From assembly GCF_900090045.1 (NCBI RefSeq), contig NC_041777.1, positions 861,501 through 925,500 on the forward strand: DNA of 64,000 bases, written 5' to 3'. The position numbers and the translations under genes are program-made. Shown piece by piece: positions 12,719 through 25,500 of this stretch (positions are counted from its first letter, which is position 1; every line of letters starts with the position of its first letter). This stretch comes from Plasmodium malariae. Taxonomy: Eukaryota; Apicomplexa; Aconoidasida; Haemosporida; Plasmodiidae. The notes below the pieces were generated by a model that ran no database searches, had not been told where the DNA came from, and worked only from the letters and a program-made list of their open reading frames with translations.

Positions 12719-13763
12719 CTGTGCAATTGCACACAAGAGTAGTACTTGTTGATAAGTGTGGTACATATCGCCAGCTCGTGCTTCCTGCTAATGCACGTAT
12801 GTGATTAGCCTTCTTCATCTTTATTTTTATCTTTATGTTCTTTTTCATTTACGCTATCTCTTTTTACGTCTTCCTTTTCTTCGTCTCCGTGCTAGGTTAC
12901 CCAACGAAGAAGAACCGTGATATGCAGCTGAGCCTTCGCCTTAACTTGTCTTTGTACCACTACAAGAAGAAGGAGTACTCAGACTGCATCAACCAGTGTA
13001 ATATAATTGTAGAAAACTTAATAAACCTAGAGGACATACTAAGTTACTATGAGAACGAGAGCAGCTGTCAGGAGTGCAACGAGGAAGAGCAAACCGAGGG
13101 GAAAACAAAAGGCGTTGCAATGGATGAGGAAACTAGCAGGGCAACGGATGAGTGCTGTAGTAGGTATATTATTAAGAAAGATACCCTCATAAAAATATTT
13201 CTTAGAAGAGCAAGCGCTTTTTTGCATGTACAAGTAAGGCAAATATTTAGCGAACTTTTGTGAGGACGTGTGTACGCATGTTGTCACACGTCAAATTTGC
13301 TAATCTTTTTCGCAGTTTAGTATATATATATTTTTTTATATGTATGTGCACTTGTTCACTATGCTTAATATTCTGATTCTTTTTATGTTTTTTAATTTTA
13401 TATATGCATTTATGCCTGTTTATTTATATTTGCATTTTTTCAATTTAATTTAATTTAATTTAATTTAATTTTTTTTTTTTTTTTTTTTTCCTACCGTCAT
13501 TTCACATTTTACATTTTACGTTTCTCCCTGTCCCCCCTCCATTTATTACTTAGGATTACGATAAGTGCAGGGAAAACATTACACTGATTAGAAGAGTAGA
13601 CAAACAAAATGAAGAAGCCATAAACTTAGAAAAGAAAATGTGCATAGACTTGTCCATATATGAACAAAAGCAGAGGGAGCTTTACAGAAAAATGTGTAGC
13701 ATGGGTTTACCTCCTGGAAAGGACAATGTGAAAGGAAGTATTCAAAAGGAGCATAAAATGTAA
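12325..13763 (+). CDS. TPR-domain protein, four exons
   Basis: Exons 12325-12390, 12585-12654, 12896-13233 and 13554-13763 join in frame to about 227 aa. The protein is all-helical. It opens with an acidic MFMSEDLDPEDLKKEA segment. A helical hairpin follows (ANAIWRQALKECIKYS), then LRLNLSLYHYKKKEYSDCINQCN, which fits a TPR helix pair. After an acidic insert (about residues 105-135), a last repeat TLIKIFLRRASAFLHVQ-DYDKCRENI spans junction 3. A C-terminal extended helix of the EKKMCIDLSIYEQKQREL type resembles the end of FKBP/AIP-like co-chaperone TPR domains. By family, such domains bind Hsp70/Hsp90 tails, but no isomerase domain is present and the partner is unknown. Intron 2 holds a (TA)n run at 12676-12715. 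Confidence 0.75.
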
Positions 13764-13986
13764 CAGTCGAAGGGGGCCCCAAAGCGAAGAAACACGGAGA
13801 TGCAGGGACAGCACAGGGGTGTTCATCAGTTCGGCTGCTCATTTGCTCATTTGATCATTAGCTCATTTGATCATTAGCTCATTTGATCATTTGCTCATTT
13901 GCGCATTTGCTCATTTGATCATTTGCTCATTTGATCATTTGCTCTTTTGCCATTTTTTAACTTTAAGATTTTTCTTTTTCAATATT

Positions 13987-14023
<37 letters not shown>

Positions 14024-14195
14024 CAGCTATTTCGTCCTTTTGTTTCTCCTTTTTCATTTCGTTCATAAAAACGATGTTGTATTATTATGTGCACATGTTA
14101 TGGTTGTGCCAAAAATAAAACGTCAATATAATTTTATATTAATTTCTGTAATAAGTTGCATGAACAAACGTTCCTTACTCGGTAATACATAAATA

Positions 14196-14486
14196 ATGAG
14201 TATAACTTTAATGAAGCTTTCTCGTATTTGCGTAAAATTAAGAGTGAAAGTAAAAGAATTTATAAAATACAGCCAAGTAGCTGCCTTTATGTACAGACAT
14301 TATGGTATTCGTAACAGTGAACTGACTTCCCCGATTTTGAAAAATGAATGTATGACAATTGGGAAGAAGAGAAAATATATATGTTTTATTATACGCAATG
14401 ATAATGTAATATTATATGTATATACAGAAGAAATGGAACAAAAAAATAAAAAAAAAAAAAAAATGCGCAGAAATAAATTTCATTAA
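14196..14486 (+). CDS. Small hypothetical ORF, 96 aa
   Basis: This is a single open frame with ATG at 14196 on the purine-rich strand. The product is basic: MSITLMKLSRICVKLRV, then FIKYSQVAAFMYRHYGIRN, a Lys-rich segment, a strand-like ICFIIRNDNVILYVYTEE, and a poly-Lys tail. I do not recognise it. There is no signal peptide and no known motif. The composition is closer to coding than to the surrounding repeats. It lies just upstream of the two-exon candidate at 14573 and could be its 5' part or leader. It may equally be untranslated RNA. Confidence 0.35.
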   Translation: MSITLMKLSRICVKLRVKVKEFIKYSQVAAFMYRHYGIRNSELTSPILKNECMTIGKKRKYICFIIRNDNVILYVYTEEMEQKNKKKKKMRRNKFH

Positions 14487-14572
14487 AAATGACTTAATAA
14501 AAAGCAGTTTCGTCATAAAAAATAAATCCTTAAACTGGTTCGTGTTCATTTGTACTAAAACATATTTATACA

Positions 14573-14952
14573 ATGTGGCATAAGAAGGACGGAATGGATG
14601 CTTCTCTCCTTGGTTGCTGGGGGAAAGGAGTGTAAGAAATGAGAGCAGTGTTAGCAGCATGGAACATATATTCAACTTTGTAGCATTCGTAATGTGAAAT
14701 CCATATTGACAAAGATGAGCTCTCCTGAATGTATATCGCACCTCTTTTTATAAAAAAAGTCTCCAACAGATGTTGGTACCTTTCCCAACAAAAGTGCCTG
14801 AACGGGTCATATTAACAATGTTAAAAGGAATGATGTTATTTAAATTTTTTTTTTTTTTTTTTTTTTCTGCTAGTTCTCATGAAAAAAACATGTTCAAGTT
14901 GAATTATAAAAATAAGGAAGAAATATTTAAGGAATGCTGTTTAAAAGGATAA
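14573..14952 (+). CDS. Candidate two-exon microprotein gene, 45 aa
   Basis: Exon 1 (14573-14631) runs from an ATG in context tacaATG and ends GGAGT before GTAAGA. Exon 2 (14874-14952) follows a long poly(T) and TCTGCTAG. The junction keeps phase 2 and gives 45 aa, beginning MWHKKDGMDASLLGCWGKGV and ending EEIFKECCLKG. The product is soluble and charged, with three Cys residues (one in exon 1, a CC pair near the end). I do not recognise it. Support is the strong donor and acceptor, the typical Plasmodium intron (242 bases, T-rich at its 3' end) and the uninterrupted frame. Neither exon alone would pass a normal length filter. Confidence 0.55.
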
Positions 14953-16214
14953 GAAAAAATGTGTGTACTTGTTCAACAAAATAAATATACACTACGAAAT
15001 GAAATTGTGTGAACTTAAATACTAACATCGCGTTGCTTTTAAAAATGGTAACTCTTCAAAATTAGGAAAAAACAAAAATGTATATTTTCAAGTTCATACA
15101 TATATATATATAATATATATATATATATGTATATGTATGTGCACTTTGGCTTCAACTTTTTATATATACGTTAATTCAACAAAATTAAAAAAAAAAAAAA
15201 AAAAAATACGTGAAAAGAAAAAGTTATAAACAGCTGGAGGGGAAAAAAAAATTACGGAAATGCTATTTTGTTTTACTTTTGCATTTGCTTTTGCGTTTGA
15301 TTTTGCGTTTGCTTTTGCGTTTGATTTTGCGTTTGCTTTTGCTTTGTTTTGCGTTTGATTTTGCTTTTGCGTTTGCTTTTGCGTTTGCTTTTGCGTTTGC
15401 TTTTGCGTTTGCTTTTGCGTTTGCTTTTGCGTTTGATTTTGCGTTTGATTTTGCGTTTGCTTTTGCTTTTACATTTGCCTTTACATTTGCTTTTTCTTTT
15501 GCTTTTTCTTTTTTCTTTTTTTTTTGTTTTTGGCCGTTCATCCATACTTTGTAAGAACAGCTGTCAGTATTATCAAAGCGCCCTCCTTAATTCTGTAAAA
15601 GAAAAAAAATAGTGCCGGTGATCTCATTCCTGTTATCATTTCATTCCGTTCTTACCTTTTTTTTTTTTTTTTCCTTTTTTCTCCCATTTATGCAGTATGC
15701 TTATTTGGAATGTTTGTGTTTCATGTAAGCATGCACGTTTAAATGAATATGTGTATATGTATATCTACTCATACGCATATGTATGTACATGTTTACGCGC
15801 AAGTATGATGTAGAATTTGGCGAGCACCATTTAGTCCATTTCTTTCACCCCAAAGGAGCAAAAGTGATATTATGATAACTTCCATTAAAACATATATATT
15901 ATTTTTCTTGTTTTTGTTTTTTTTTTTTTTTTTTTTTTGTTACCATAATAAATTGAATTATATTAGCTATTCCTGAAACATATGCTTTCTTGTTTTATTG
16001 CTTTTGCTTGTTCTTATGTTTAGCGTGTGAATTTGTAAATGTACATGTACATAATTTTTGCCTATTTGCATACATAATATAAATATACACGTCAAACGGG
16101 TACTTCGTTCCTCCGTATGCAAAGGGAAAGAAGAAAAAAAAAAAAAATAATAGCAAAAGAAACAGAACAAAACAAAATAAAGCAGAACTGAGTAAAGCCA
16201 AATAAATCAAAACG

Positions 16215-16385
16215 TAAGAAAGCAAAATTGAACAAAGCAAAATTGAACAAAGCAAAATTGAACAAAGCAAAATTGAACAAAGAAAAATTGAACAAAGCAA
16301 AATTGAACAAAGCAAAACTGAACAAAGAAAAATTGAACAAAGCAAAATTGAACAAAGCAAAATTGAACAAAGCAAAATTGAATAA
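16215..16385. repeat. 15-base minisatellite upstream of the VPS8-like gene
   Basis: About eleven near-identical copies of TTGAACAAAGCAAAA (some copies with AAAGAAAA). The unit is a multiple of three, so several frames stay open and read as NKAKL on the forward strand and LFNFA on the reverse. These are repeat artefacts about 175-340 bases from the start codon. Confidence 0.85.
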
Positions 16386-16558
16386 CAAAAATAAAAATGA
16401 CCTCTTTCCAGGAGATCTAATAACGTCTTAAAAATTATTTAATGCTATTGAAGGGAAGATCGTCCCAAAAGCAAGGAGAAAAAGTTTTGAAGCTGAAATA
16501 AAAATAAAAGAAAACAGACCAATATATATTAGTACAACGCATAATTAGCACAGAGCAT

Positions 16559-19500
16559 ATGGTACAGCAGCGTCCAGTAAAAATGGAGAGAACAGATGAA
16601 ACTCTTAACGAGAACAATCTTCTAAACAGTAGGATCAGCGAACATCCTTGCTCTAGCCATATCAGTAGCAATATTAATAAAGTTGGCATGAGGGTAAACA
16701 GTAAAGAGAGGGGCAAAAAGAGGGGAAAGGAAAATGAAAAGGAAAATGGCAAAGAAACTTCGTTTAAAAGTAACACAAATGAGGAATTATCGGAAAAGAG
16801 GAAAGAAGGTTATTTTATTTCAGAACGAGAATCAAATATAAATGATGAACATGGGGAGGTGACAAATGCAAGCAGTTTTTTTTCTCATGCACAGAGTGCA
16901 AATATTTTATTAAACCAAAATGATTCGAAAAAAATTACAGTGTTGAACTCATCAATAGGGAGAGATAAAATTAATGCATTATTGCTAAGTGAAATGAAGA
17001 AAAATTGGAAAAATTCGTCATCCTGTTGTGATAAAAATGTGCAAAATTATGAGCAGAACAGGCAAAATGTGCAAAATTATGAGCAGGACAGGCAAAATGT
17101 GCAAAATTATGAGCAGGACAGGCAAAATGTGCAAAATTATGAGCAGGACAGGCAAAATGTGCAAAATTATGAGCAGGACAGGCAAAATGTGCAAAATTAT
17201 GAGCAGGACAGGCAAAATGTGCAAAATTCTGAAGAAGACAGTGCAAATTTGCAACCTTCTCATCATGAAAAGACGAAAAAGGTTCAAAGAAAGGAGGTCC
17301 AGAAAGAAGGAAAAGTTCCTTCTTTCTATGAAAGCCGAAATGGCGATATTAGCGAAGAAGAACGAAACGAGAAGATTGATGATAATATTATGGAGTATAT
17401 AAAAAATAAAACTTTAAATGAACGTGAAAAAAACTTCGTTTACAGGAAAGTTGACGAGATATTAAACCTGGAGAGTACAAATGAGGATGATTGGATAATG
17501 AACGAAACTTTTGAAAATCAAAATATAAATATAGGTAAAAATATAAATATAGATAAAAATATAAATGTAAGTAAAAATATAAATGTAAGTAAAAATATAA
17601 ATGTAAGTAAAAATATACATATAAATAAAAATATAAATATAGGTAAAAATATAAATATAGGTAAAAATATAAATAAAAGTAGTTATGCGATGACGGACCA
17701 CGGTGCAGCGCATCAGAGTGAGAAGGTGCAGGGGAAGCGTGAGCAGGGAGTGTGTGAAGATAGTTCTCTTGACGGAGCATCTCGGTTGACGTACACTCTA
17801 GATGAAAGCATCTTCAATTTGGACGAAGGGAAGCTTCATGCTGTTCTTCGAAAAAACAAGTATGAACTAACCAAAGTAAACATGCGTATGAGTAGCATAA
17901 TATACAAGTACCTTTATATGCACAAAAAAAAAAAGAGCATGCTGATGATGATGAAGAAGAGGAAGTGGAAGAGGAAGAAGGGTAGTAGTCCGTGTAATGC
18001 ATTACAAGAAGGAAGAAATTATTTAGAGGATGGTGAAGCATTACATGAAAAGGACTTAAAACATGCGAAGGGGCCAGCTGAGGATGGTATTGTGTTGGAT
18101 GTGCAGAAATGCTCTTATGGATATGATAAGGGGGAGAAGTGGTACGATAAAGTGGAACAGCAGCATGATGATGGAGGGAACACTTATGATAAAGCACTGG
18201 AACAGCAGTATGCTTATGGACAATTCAGTTACAGTTACGATAGGGCGTCAAACAGTACCCTGTCGAAAGATATAAATTTTTTGTATATAGAATATTTTAT
18301 ACATAAAAAAAAAATAGTTAAACTGAGAAATATTTATAAATATATATATGATAAGAAGCATTTGTTTTACTTGAAAAAGTTTGGTTATAAGAATGTGTAT
18401 CTCCTGAGTGCGGAGTGCACCCTACCCGAGGTGAGTTATACCGATGGTGGTGCTGATAGGGGTACTACGAACGAGAATGGTAGAAGTGGTACTATCCACG
18501 TTCAGCGCTACTCCTACAACAGCAACTTCCTCTGCCTGCAGAACATGGAGGACGAAATAGCGATATATAGTATGAAGCGGTTAAACATAAATTCGTTAAT
18601 ATTTTTTAAAAATAGAGAAAACAACAAAATAAATGAAGATCAGATAAAGACATATTTGGACGAGTTAGTAATAACTGAAAAGAATGAGGAGCATAGTTGT
18701 GTAAAACTTAATTTTAATTATAAGTCTACTGCATGTTGTATTCTTAAAAATGAGAAAATAAAAAATATACAAAATGTTGATATAAATAATATGAACAAAT
18801 TATGTATATGTACAGGATCATCAATATATATATATGAAATATTTTTAAAAGAGTTAGATGTAAGGTATAAGTACTTATATAGCTATCATGAGAAGAGCGA
18901 TCTGTTAGGAAAAGAAAATAAAATATGGTATTCTTATCTGTCAAATGAAAAGAAATTAATATATTTTACATTTTACAATATTATATACCTAAACAGTAAT
19001 AGCCATATTTTTAACAGCCATATTTTTACCATTACGAAAGATATAAAATGTAAGTATAAAATTTTGAATATATCTATTTATAAAAATTTGTTAGTAGTAT
19101 CTTATTATAATAAGATTTCTATACTGTATAATGACAAGGTATACTTTGTTGTTGAATTTGACGATGAGGGGGATGTAATAAGTTATGAGGGAAAGGGAAA
19201 AGAAGTAATAGTACCTGAACAGCAAGGAGAATGGAAAAGGCATAAAAATAAAATGATAAATAAACAAAAGAATGAAATGTCCGTAGAGGAAGAAAATTGT
19301 TATTTTGGAGGGGAGGTCGATAACTCATGTGACAGATTAAATGAACAACAGGTTCATTATATACCTTTTCTATGTGTACTGGAAGGGAATAATCTCTTCT
19401 GTGTAGGGTATGGCAAGAAGCTAACTATTATTGAATACACTTCTAAAATTTTGATTAAGAAAAAGTTTACCTTGAGTTATTCTTTGTATTATTTAAAAAG

Positions 19501-22500
19501 TTGTCATAATAATATTCTTATCCTTTATGATAAATATAAATTATATATATGTCAAATCATGTACATAAAGAAAGAACATCGTTTGTTTTTCCTATTCGAA
19601 AAGACAATAACAGATATAAACAGTTCTTTAATTTTTGAAAATTCCACTATCTTTGAATCCTTTAGTGAAGCAATTAAGGTAAATATGAGGAGCATTAAAA
19701 TTAACAGGAGCGATCATATAGCTAGGTACATCTTCCAATTTTTTAACAAGAGCGATAAAGACGTGGTTAACGTGCGCGGTGGGGGTAGAGGTAGCGGTAG
19801 CAGTAGTGGTGTTCCCAGTGGAAACGGCGAGCATGATAATAGCGGCTTGAATTGTAAAGGGGATACTATCCATTTCTACATAAACTTAGTGTATATATAC
19901 ATTCTGAACAAAGGAAAGGTCGACATAGTTGTTATAAATTCGTGGATATACCTGATATATCTTTTTTTCTATTACAAGAGATATAACATACTCCTTATTC
20001 TGATGCTGTATATTTACAACGTAAGGAATAAAAGAAGTCAGAGTGAAATGTCCAAATCTTTTGGGGGGTGGGGGTACAGCTGCTCAAAGTGAGACGACGC
20101 ATAGTTCCCCCGCGCTAGCTTAAAAGGGAAAAAAAATTTCCTTTAATTTTTGAGAGGAAAATTATTTTTGTTTTAAATTTACAAATTTTTTTTTTTTTTT
20201 TTTTTTTTTTTCTCGTTCGTGCTTCTTCATCAGGGAAACATGTGCGTGCTGACAGACTTCTCTTTGGACGAGGATGAAAGGAAGAACAAGATAAAATCTC
20301 TTTTTTTTTTTTTTTTTGAAATGAAAATAAAAGATATAATAGAAAATTATAATAAGTGCGAAAATAATGACATAAGTAATATATTTGATGTAAGGGATGA
20401 AAATAAAATTAGCACAAAGGAAGATATGAGTGTACAAAATAGCACGAACGACCTTCAAACTCCACATGTGATTATGTCTAATAGTGTACCTTATGGTAAG
20501 GAAAAACTGCATCCATCGTCTATATCGATTGAATCGTCATCATCTATCAAGGATAATGCGTCGTTATCAGAATATGCATCTTCCTTTTTGTACATTCCTT
20601 CAACTGTGTCCTCTGATCAGAGTGAGTTTCTGGGTATAAGCAAATGTTCTTCTGCAGCTGCTTCGGTTGGGGGTAGTACCGACGATAATGAGGCAGACTC
20701 GAATATATCTGGTATAGAAGCGGTTGGTATAGGAGCGGTTGGTATAGAAGCGGTTGGTATAGAAGCGGTTGGTATAGAAGCGGTTGGTATAGGAGCGGTT
20801 GGTATAGAAGCGGTTGATATAGGAGCGGTTGATATAAAAGCGGTTGATATAGAAGAGGATGGTAAAGACACGCGTGGTGTAGACGGGAAAGGCAAATGGA
20901 GGAAGAAGCAAAGGAGGGGTAAGTGGAGGAACGAAGGGCCGAGATATCCCGCGCTAAGCTCTAGAAGCATAAGGAGCCTGCTCGAAGGGGAAAATATTTA
21001 CATTAACGATAAAGTAGTGAGAAAGGAGTGCGTGGAGGAATTGCTAAAATTATGTACACTAGGACTTGAGCTAAGCATTAAGTTTAACATAAATCTGTAT
21101 GAATACATTTTTAAATTGTTCAAGCTGTACAATATAGAAAATATATATTTTTATTTAAGTGAGTATTATATCATTAATAAAAAAATTTGTCTTACACATT
21201 ACTCATTGATACATAACCTGGTTGAGTATTTCAAAAGATTCTACACTATGTTTTCTCTTTATGATGACACATATTATGATTTGTTCCTTTTTTTTTGTAA
21301 TTTCATAAATAAAAAGAAGGAAAAACAAAAACGAAACGATCATTATACATATGCTTTGAATTCATATAAAGAGATGGATTTAAATAAATTAATTTTTTCC
21401 CATCAGATGATACTGGTTAGTAAAAACTATAGAGAAAGGAAAAGATATTTTACATCTAGCTATAATTTCGATATATATTTTTGTTATAACTATTTGAATA
21501 TTTATAAAGGCATGAGAAGGATAAGAAAGATTTACTCTTTTTTATGTATTATTAGCAAATTTTGTAAATTATTTGAAAACATCGTTTTAGAAAAGAAAAT
21601 TGAACATATCATTTCTTTATTGCCGATTCATATATGTTCTTTGTTATATAACAAACACAATGAAGATAAAATTACAACAGCTGAGTTTTTTATTTCATAT
21701 ATAATAAGGAAGAAAAATATTTTTTTCTTTAATTTTTGTAAATATAATAATTTAAAAAATGATTCATTTCCAATATACATACCCCCATATATTCTTAAAA
21801 ATTTTTATCAAGTGCATTTCTTTTTTGATTATTTATTCTCAGTTCTATTTAAGAGTCCGTTTTCTATACATATGAATAGGTATGATATAACAAAGGAACA
21901 AATAATAAATCTAAAGTATAATTACGATAATGTGCATACGGTATGTTATGCACTGAACGATTTGTCCAATTATGATAAGGTTTTTTATATATACCCTCAT
22001 TTCTCTTTTGTAAAAAAAAAGGATTGCACGTTGAACAAGAGTATCATATCACTTATAAGTTATCTGTGTAATAGACATTATAGGAAATGCTTGAGTTCTT
22101 TAGAGGGTGGAAGAACGTTCTTAAGCATTTTTCTACAGAATGGAATTGGGGAAGCGGCTGATACTAGAGTGGCCTCTAAAGGGGGAAAAGAAAAACAATC
22201 CAGTGGTGGAGAGGCATATGGTAAAAATGGGACAGAGGGGTATAAAAAAGAGTATCGTGGGGAGTTTTGTGTTGAACGGGAGAAGTATTGCCTAGAACAG
22301 GAGCAGCCTTCCCGTCAGTGTAATGATTCCCAAGACGAACAAATCAATTTGAACGATTTTGCAAATTTGGACAAGAACGGACTATTTTTACTCCTTCAGA
22401 TCTCTCTATATGATACCTTTTACTTAATAAACAATGTATTTCTTCACTATAACATGGAACACAATATAGATATTGTAAATGTATTGGTAGAGAACATGTG

Positions 22501-25500
22501 CGAATTTTACCTACATCTAGTTGTAATATTAGTGAAGTACATGAAATATTTAAAATGTATTTTAAAAAAAAATTTAGAAAAAGAAATATATGCAAAGATA
22601 TACAAAGATATAGTATACGGTGTTGTTACTTATTTGGACTATAGAAGCATAAGCGAACTAGCACATGACGTCTCTGTTTTTGTCAACTCGGAAATGGGCA
22701 CTATTGAGAGTAGCGATAATAACAATAATATTAGTATTAATGTTATTAGTAGTAATGCTATTGGTAGTAATGTTATTAGTAGTAATGCTATTGGTAGTAA
22801 TGCTATTGGTAGTAATGCTATTGGTAGTAATGCTATTGGTAGTAATGCTATTGGTAGTAATGGTATTAGCAGTAGTGCTATTAGTAGTAATATTAATATT
22901 AATAGTAACAAGCATAGTAATATTGGGGAAACAGTAAAATGGATTATACTGCAGCTCTTTTTTATTTATAAACACATTACGAAGGTTGTTAGTTACACAA
23001 CACATATGTTAATACTATTTTTTATCTTTTCGAATAATGCCCTTTTTAGTTATTCCCTAAATATATTTTTTGTAAACTTTTTTTTTCGCCCGAATATTAT
23101 TAAGGGGAAGGAAAAGAGGCACTTTGAAAAATACAAGAAGGTTTTGACTTGCAATGATTTACCATCTAGCCTCCGCGATTGGAGCACTATAAACGCGGCT
23201 AACGCGGCTAACACGGCTAACACGGCAAACACGGCTAACCCGGCAAACTCCGTGCACATTACTAACACCACCAACTACACTAACTATGAGGAGGCCTTTT
23301 TTCAATCATTTGGACTAAAAAGGAAGAATGTTATTTTAAAAAGGAGCATCATTAACTCAAATGCGGTAAGGGGTGGTGGTACAAACATGCTTCAGTCAAA
23401 CATAATAAATTACATAGTTAAGAAAGTGTATCTCCTGGACGTAGATGAACTGTTGAGTGAGACTGACAGTGGGAAAGAAGAAGTGGGTGGAAATATATTC
23501 GAGGGGGAGAAATTAAGACAATCTAGGGAAGAAAAAGAAAAGGGAAAAGAAAAAGTTCGCAGTAGAAGCATATCTAGTTGTGAAAGCATCATCAAAAAAG
23601 AAGGACATACACAAGGTGGTAACAACAACTGCATATTTAAGAGCAACAAGCGGAGTATGCGACGCGCATGTGTAGTTAGCAGCACTGGAGGGAATCATGT
23701 GCTCAAGCGGAGGAGAAAGAGAAAAGGAAGCAGGAATGATTTCAGGGGAGGTAACACTAGCAGTAGCGGTATTAGCAGCGGTATTAGCAGCGGTAATAGT
23801 AGCAGTATTAGCAGCGGTATTAGCAGCGGTAATAGTAGCAGTATTAGCAGCGGTATTAGCAGCGGTAATAGTAGCAGTATTAGCAGCGGTATTAGCAGCG
23901 GTAATAGCAGTGGTAATAGCAGTGGTAATAGCAGTGATAATAACAGAGGTAAGAGGGGCCATAACCGTGTTGGTAAGGGTGGAAGCACGACGAAGCGGGA
24001 CAGAGGAAATATATTTACAATTAAATACTTGCAGAAGAATTTGAGGTACATTTTACTATTATATGTTAAAAAGTTATTGCTCATTCATGACAAGGGTGAA
24101 TATATGAAGGGAGATAAAAAAAAAAAAAAAATGCGCAGTCAGGATATACATAATTTATTAAAATACATTTTATATTTTAGCTGTAAAAAAAAAAAATATA
24201 TGAACATTTATTTACTTATACTGGATCATTTCTGCTATTATAATATAATAATTGAATATTATAAAAAGAACGATAGGAATAGGAAAAATTTATATGAATA
24301 TGTTTATTATAAAATATACTTTTTTTTTAAGGAAAAACGGGTAAAAAGAAGAATTTATGGATATCTTTTTTACACAAATCTGTTGCAACATATACACATT
24401 TTTAACGATTTATTTGTTCAGTACATTTTAAATAATTATTTTCATTTCCACGAAAAGACTACAGCATTCTTTGTACGAAAATTACGTAAGTTGAGGGAAG
24501 CAGTTAGACATCGAAATGAAGTAGAGGATAAAGAGTTACTTGAAGAAAAGAAGCACCTTCGTTGTAAAAACCTGGAATATTGTTGGAGGGGGGAAAAAGG
24601 AGGTGGTTCTTTTTTAAGTGAAAGTAATATGTCCTCTAATATTAAGTGGGAAGAATACAAAAAAATGAAAAATAAAATACTTATAACTGGTAAGTTTTTC
24701 ATTAAAAATTTAATTCATTGCAATAATTTCCCTGAGGTAATAAAAAAGAGGATATATTTTTTGTTATTATATAAAGTGCACATGCCAAGAATTATAAAAA
24801 ATTATGTTTTTAAAAAATTATTTAAAAACTACATTGAATTGTTATGTATCTATGATAAGGTGAAAGTATACAAATGTGTAAAACAAATAAACACGGTGAA
24901 TTATCAGAGCATATATGAAAAGTATAATAATATAAATGTTATATTATATATTAACGAAAAACGTGGTAATTTTATAAAAATAATAGAATTATGCTTAAAA
25001 GAAATAAAAAATAATATTTGTAAAATTGGTACTACATTTAATAAGAAAAATAAATGGCTTTTCACAAAAAATATCTCGTATGATGATATATATTATATTA
25101 ATTTTTCCACCAGAATTGATGTATATAATTTTTATGCTATGCCATTTAAAAAGGAGGTTAAAAAATTATTTATGTGTAAAAAAGAAAAATCATCTTTAAA
25201 AAATCATACACAGAAGAGGGACGCTTTTTTGATTCCGCTTCTCAAGGAAATAAACTGCAGCCCTGATCATAAATTTTTTAACGATTACTTTGTGGAAAAG
25301 CGAGGATATGCAATTAGTATGGATGAAAGGAAGTATTTACAGAGGAATACTTGTGTAACTCTGTGTGAGAATTCGGAGAGGCACAAAGAGCATATGGTGT
25401 ACGTACCATCTGATCAACAGTGTAATAATAGAACAGTGCTAATAAAAGGCAAACTGTCTTCGCGCGCTTGCTACAGCCCCATAGTTGAAGAGAACAGTGA

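Larger units (their letters stand above)
13764..16558. other. Gap between TPR and VPS8-like genes: 3' flank repeats, a small-gene island, then two minisatellites
   Basis: About 13835-13945 holds TTTGATCATTAGCTCA-type repeats, followed by poly(T) at 13991-14020. A higher-complexity island lies at 14160-14955 (see the two small CDS entries). About 15276-15515 is a 12-base array of TTTGCTTTTGCG type. Its forward frames give Ala/Phe or Leu runs and its reverse frames Lys/Ala runs, none of them credible. About 16215-16385 is a 15-base array of TTGAACAAAGCAAAA. No other gene is seen. Confidence 0.65.

Noticed and set aside
14640..14830. Structured RNA (snoRNA, RNase P/MRP) in the less repetitive stretch with a CCAACAGATGTTGG hairpin
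   Set aside because: No C/D or H/ACA box pair or known RNA core motif is present in the right order; the stretch fits better as the intron of the 14573-14952 candidate.
15210..15612. Overlapping ORFs of 87-114 codons on both strands
   Set aside because: They are translations of a 12-base TTTGCTTTTGCG array; every frame gives a two-to-four-residue repeat with no other content.
20093..20233. Two separate genes split at the stop at 20090
   Set aside because: A canonical phase-0 intron removes the stop and joins a single VPS8-type motif.
23695..24084. 129-codon reverse Leu/Pro ORF and 115-codon forward Ala/Val ORF
   Set aside because: Other-frame readings of the SSGISSGN repeat in the VPS8-like gene.
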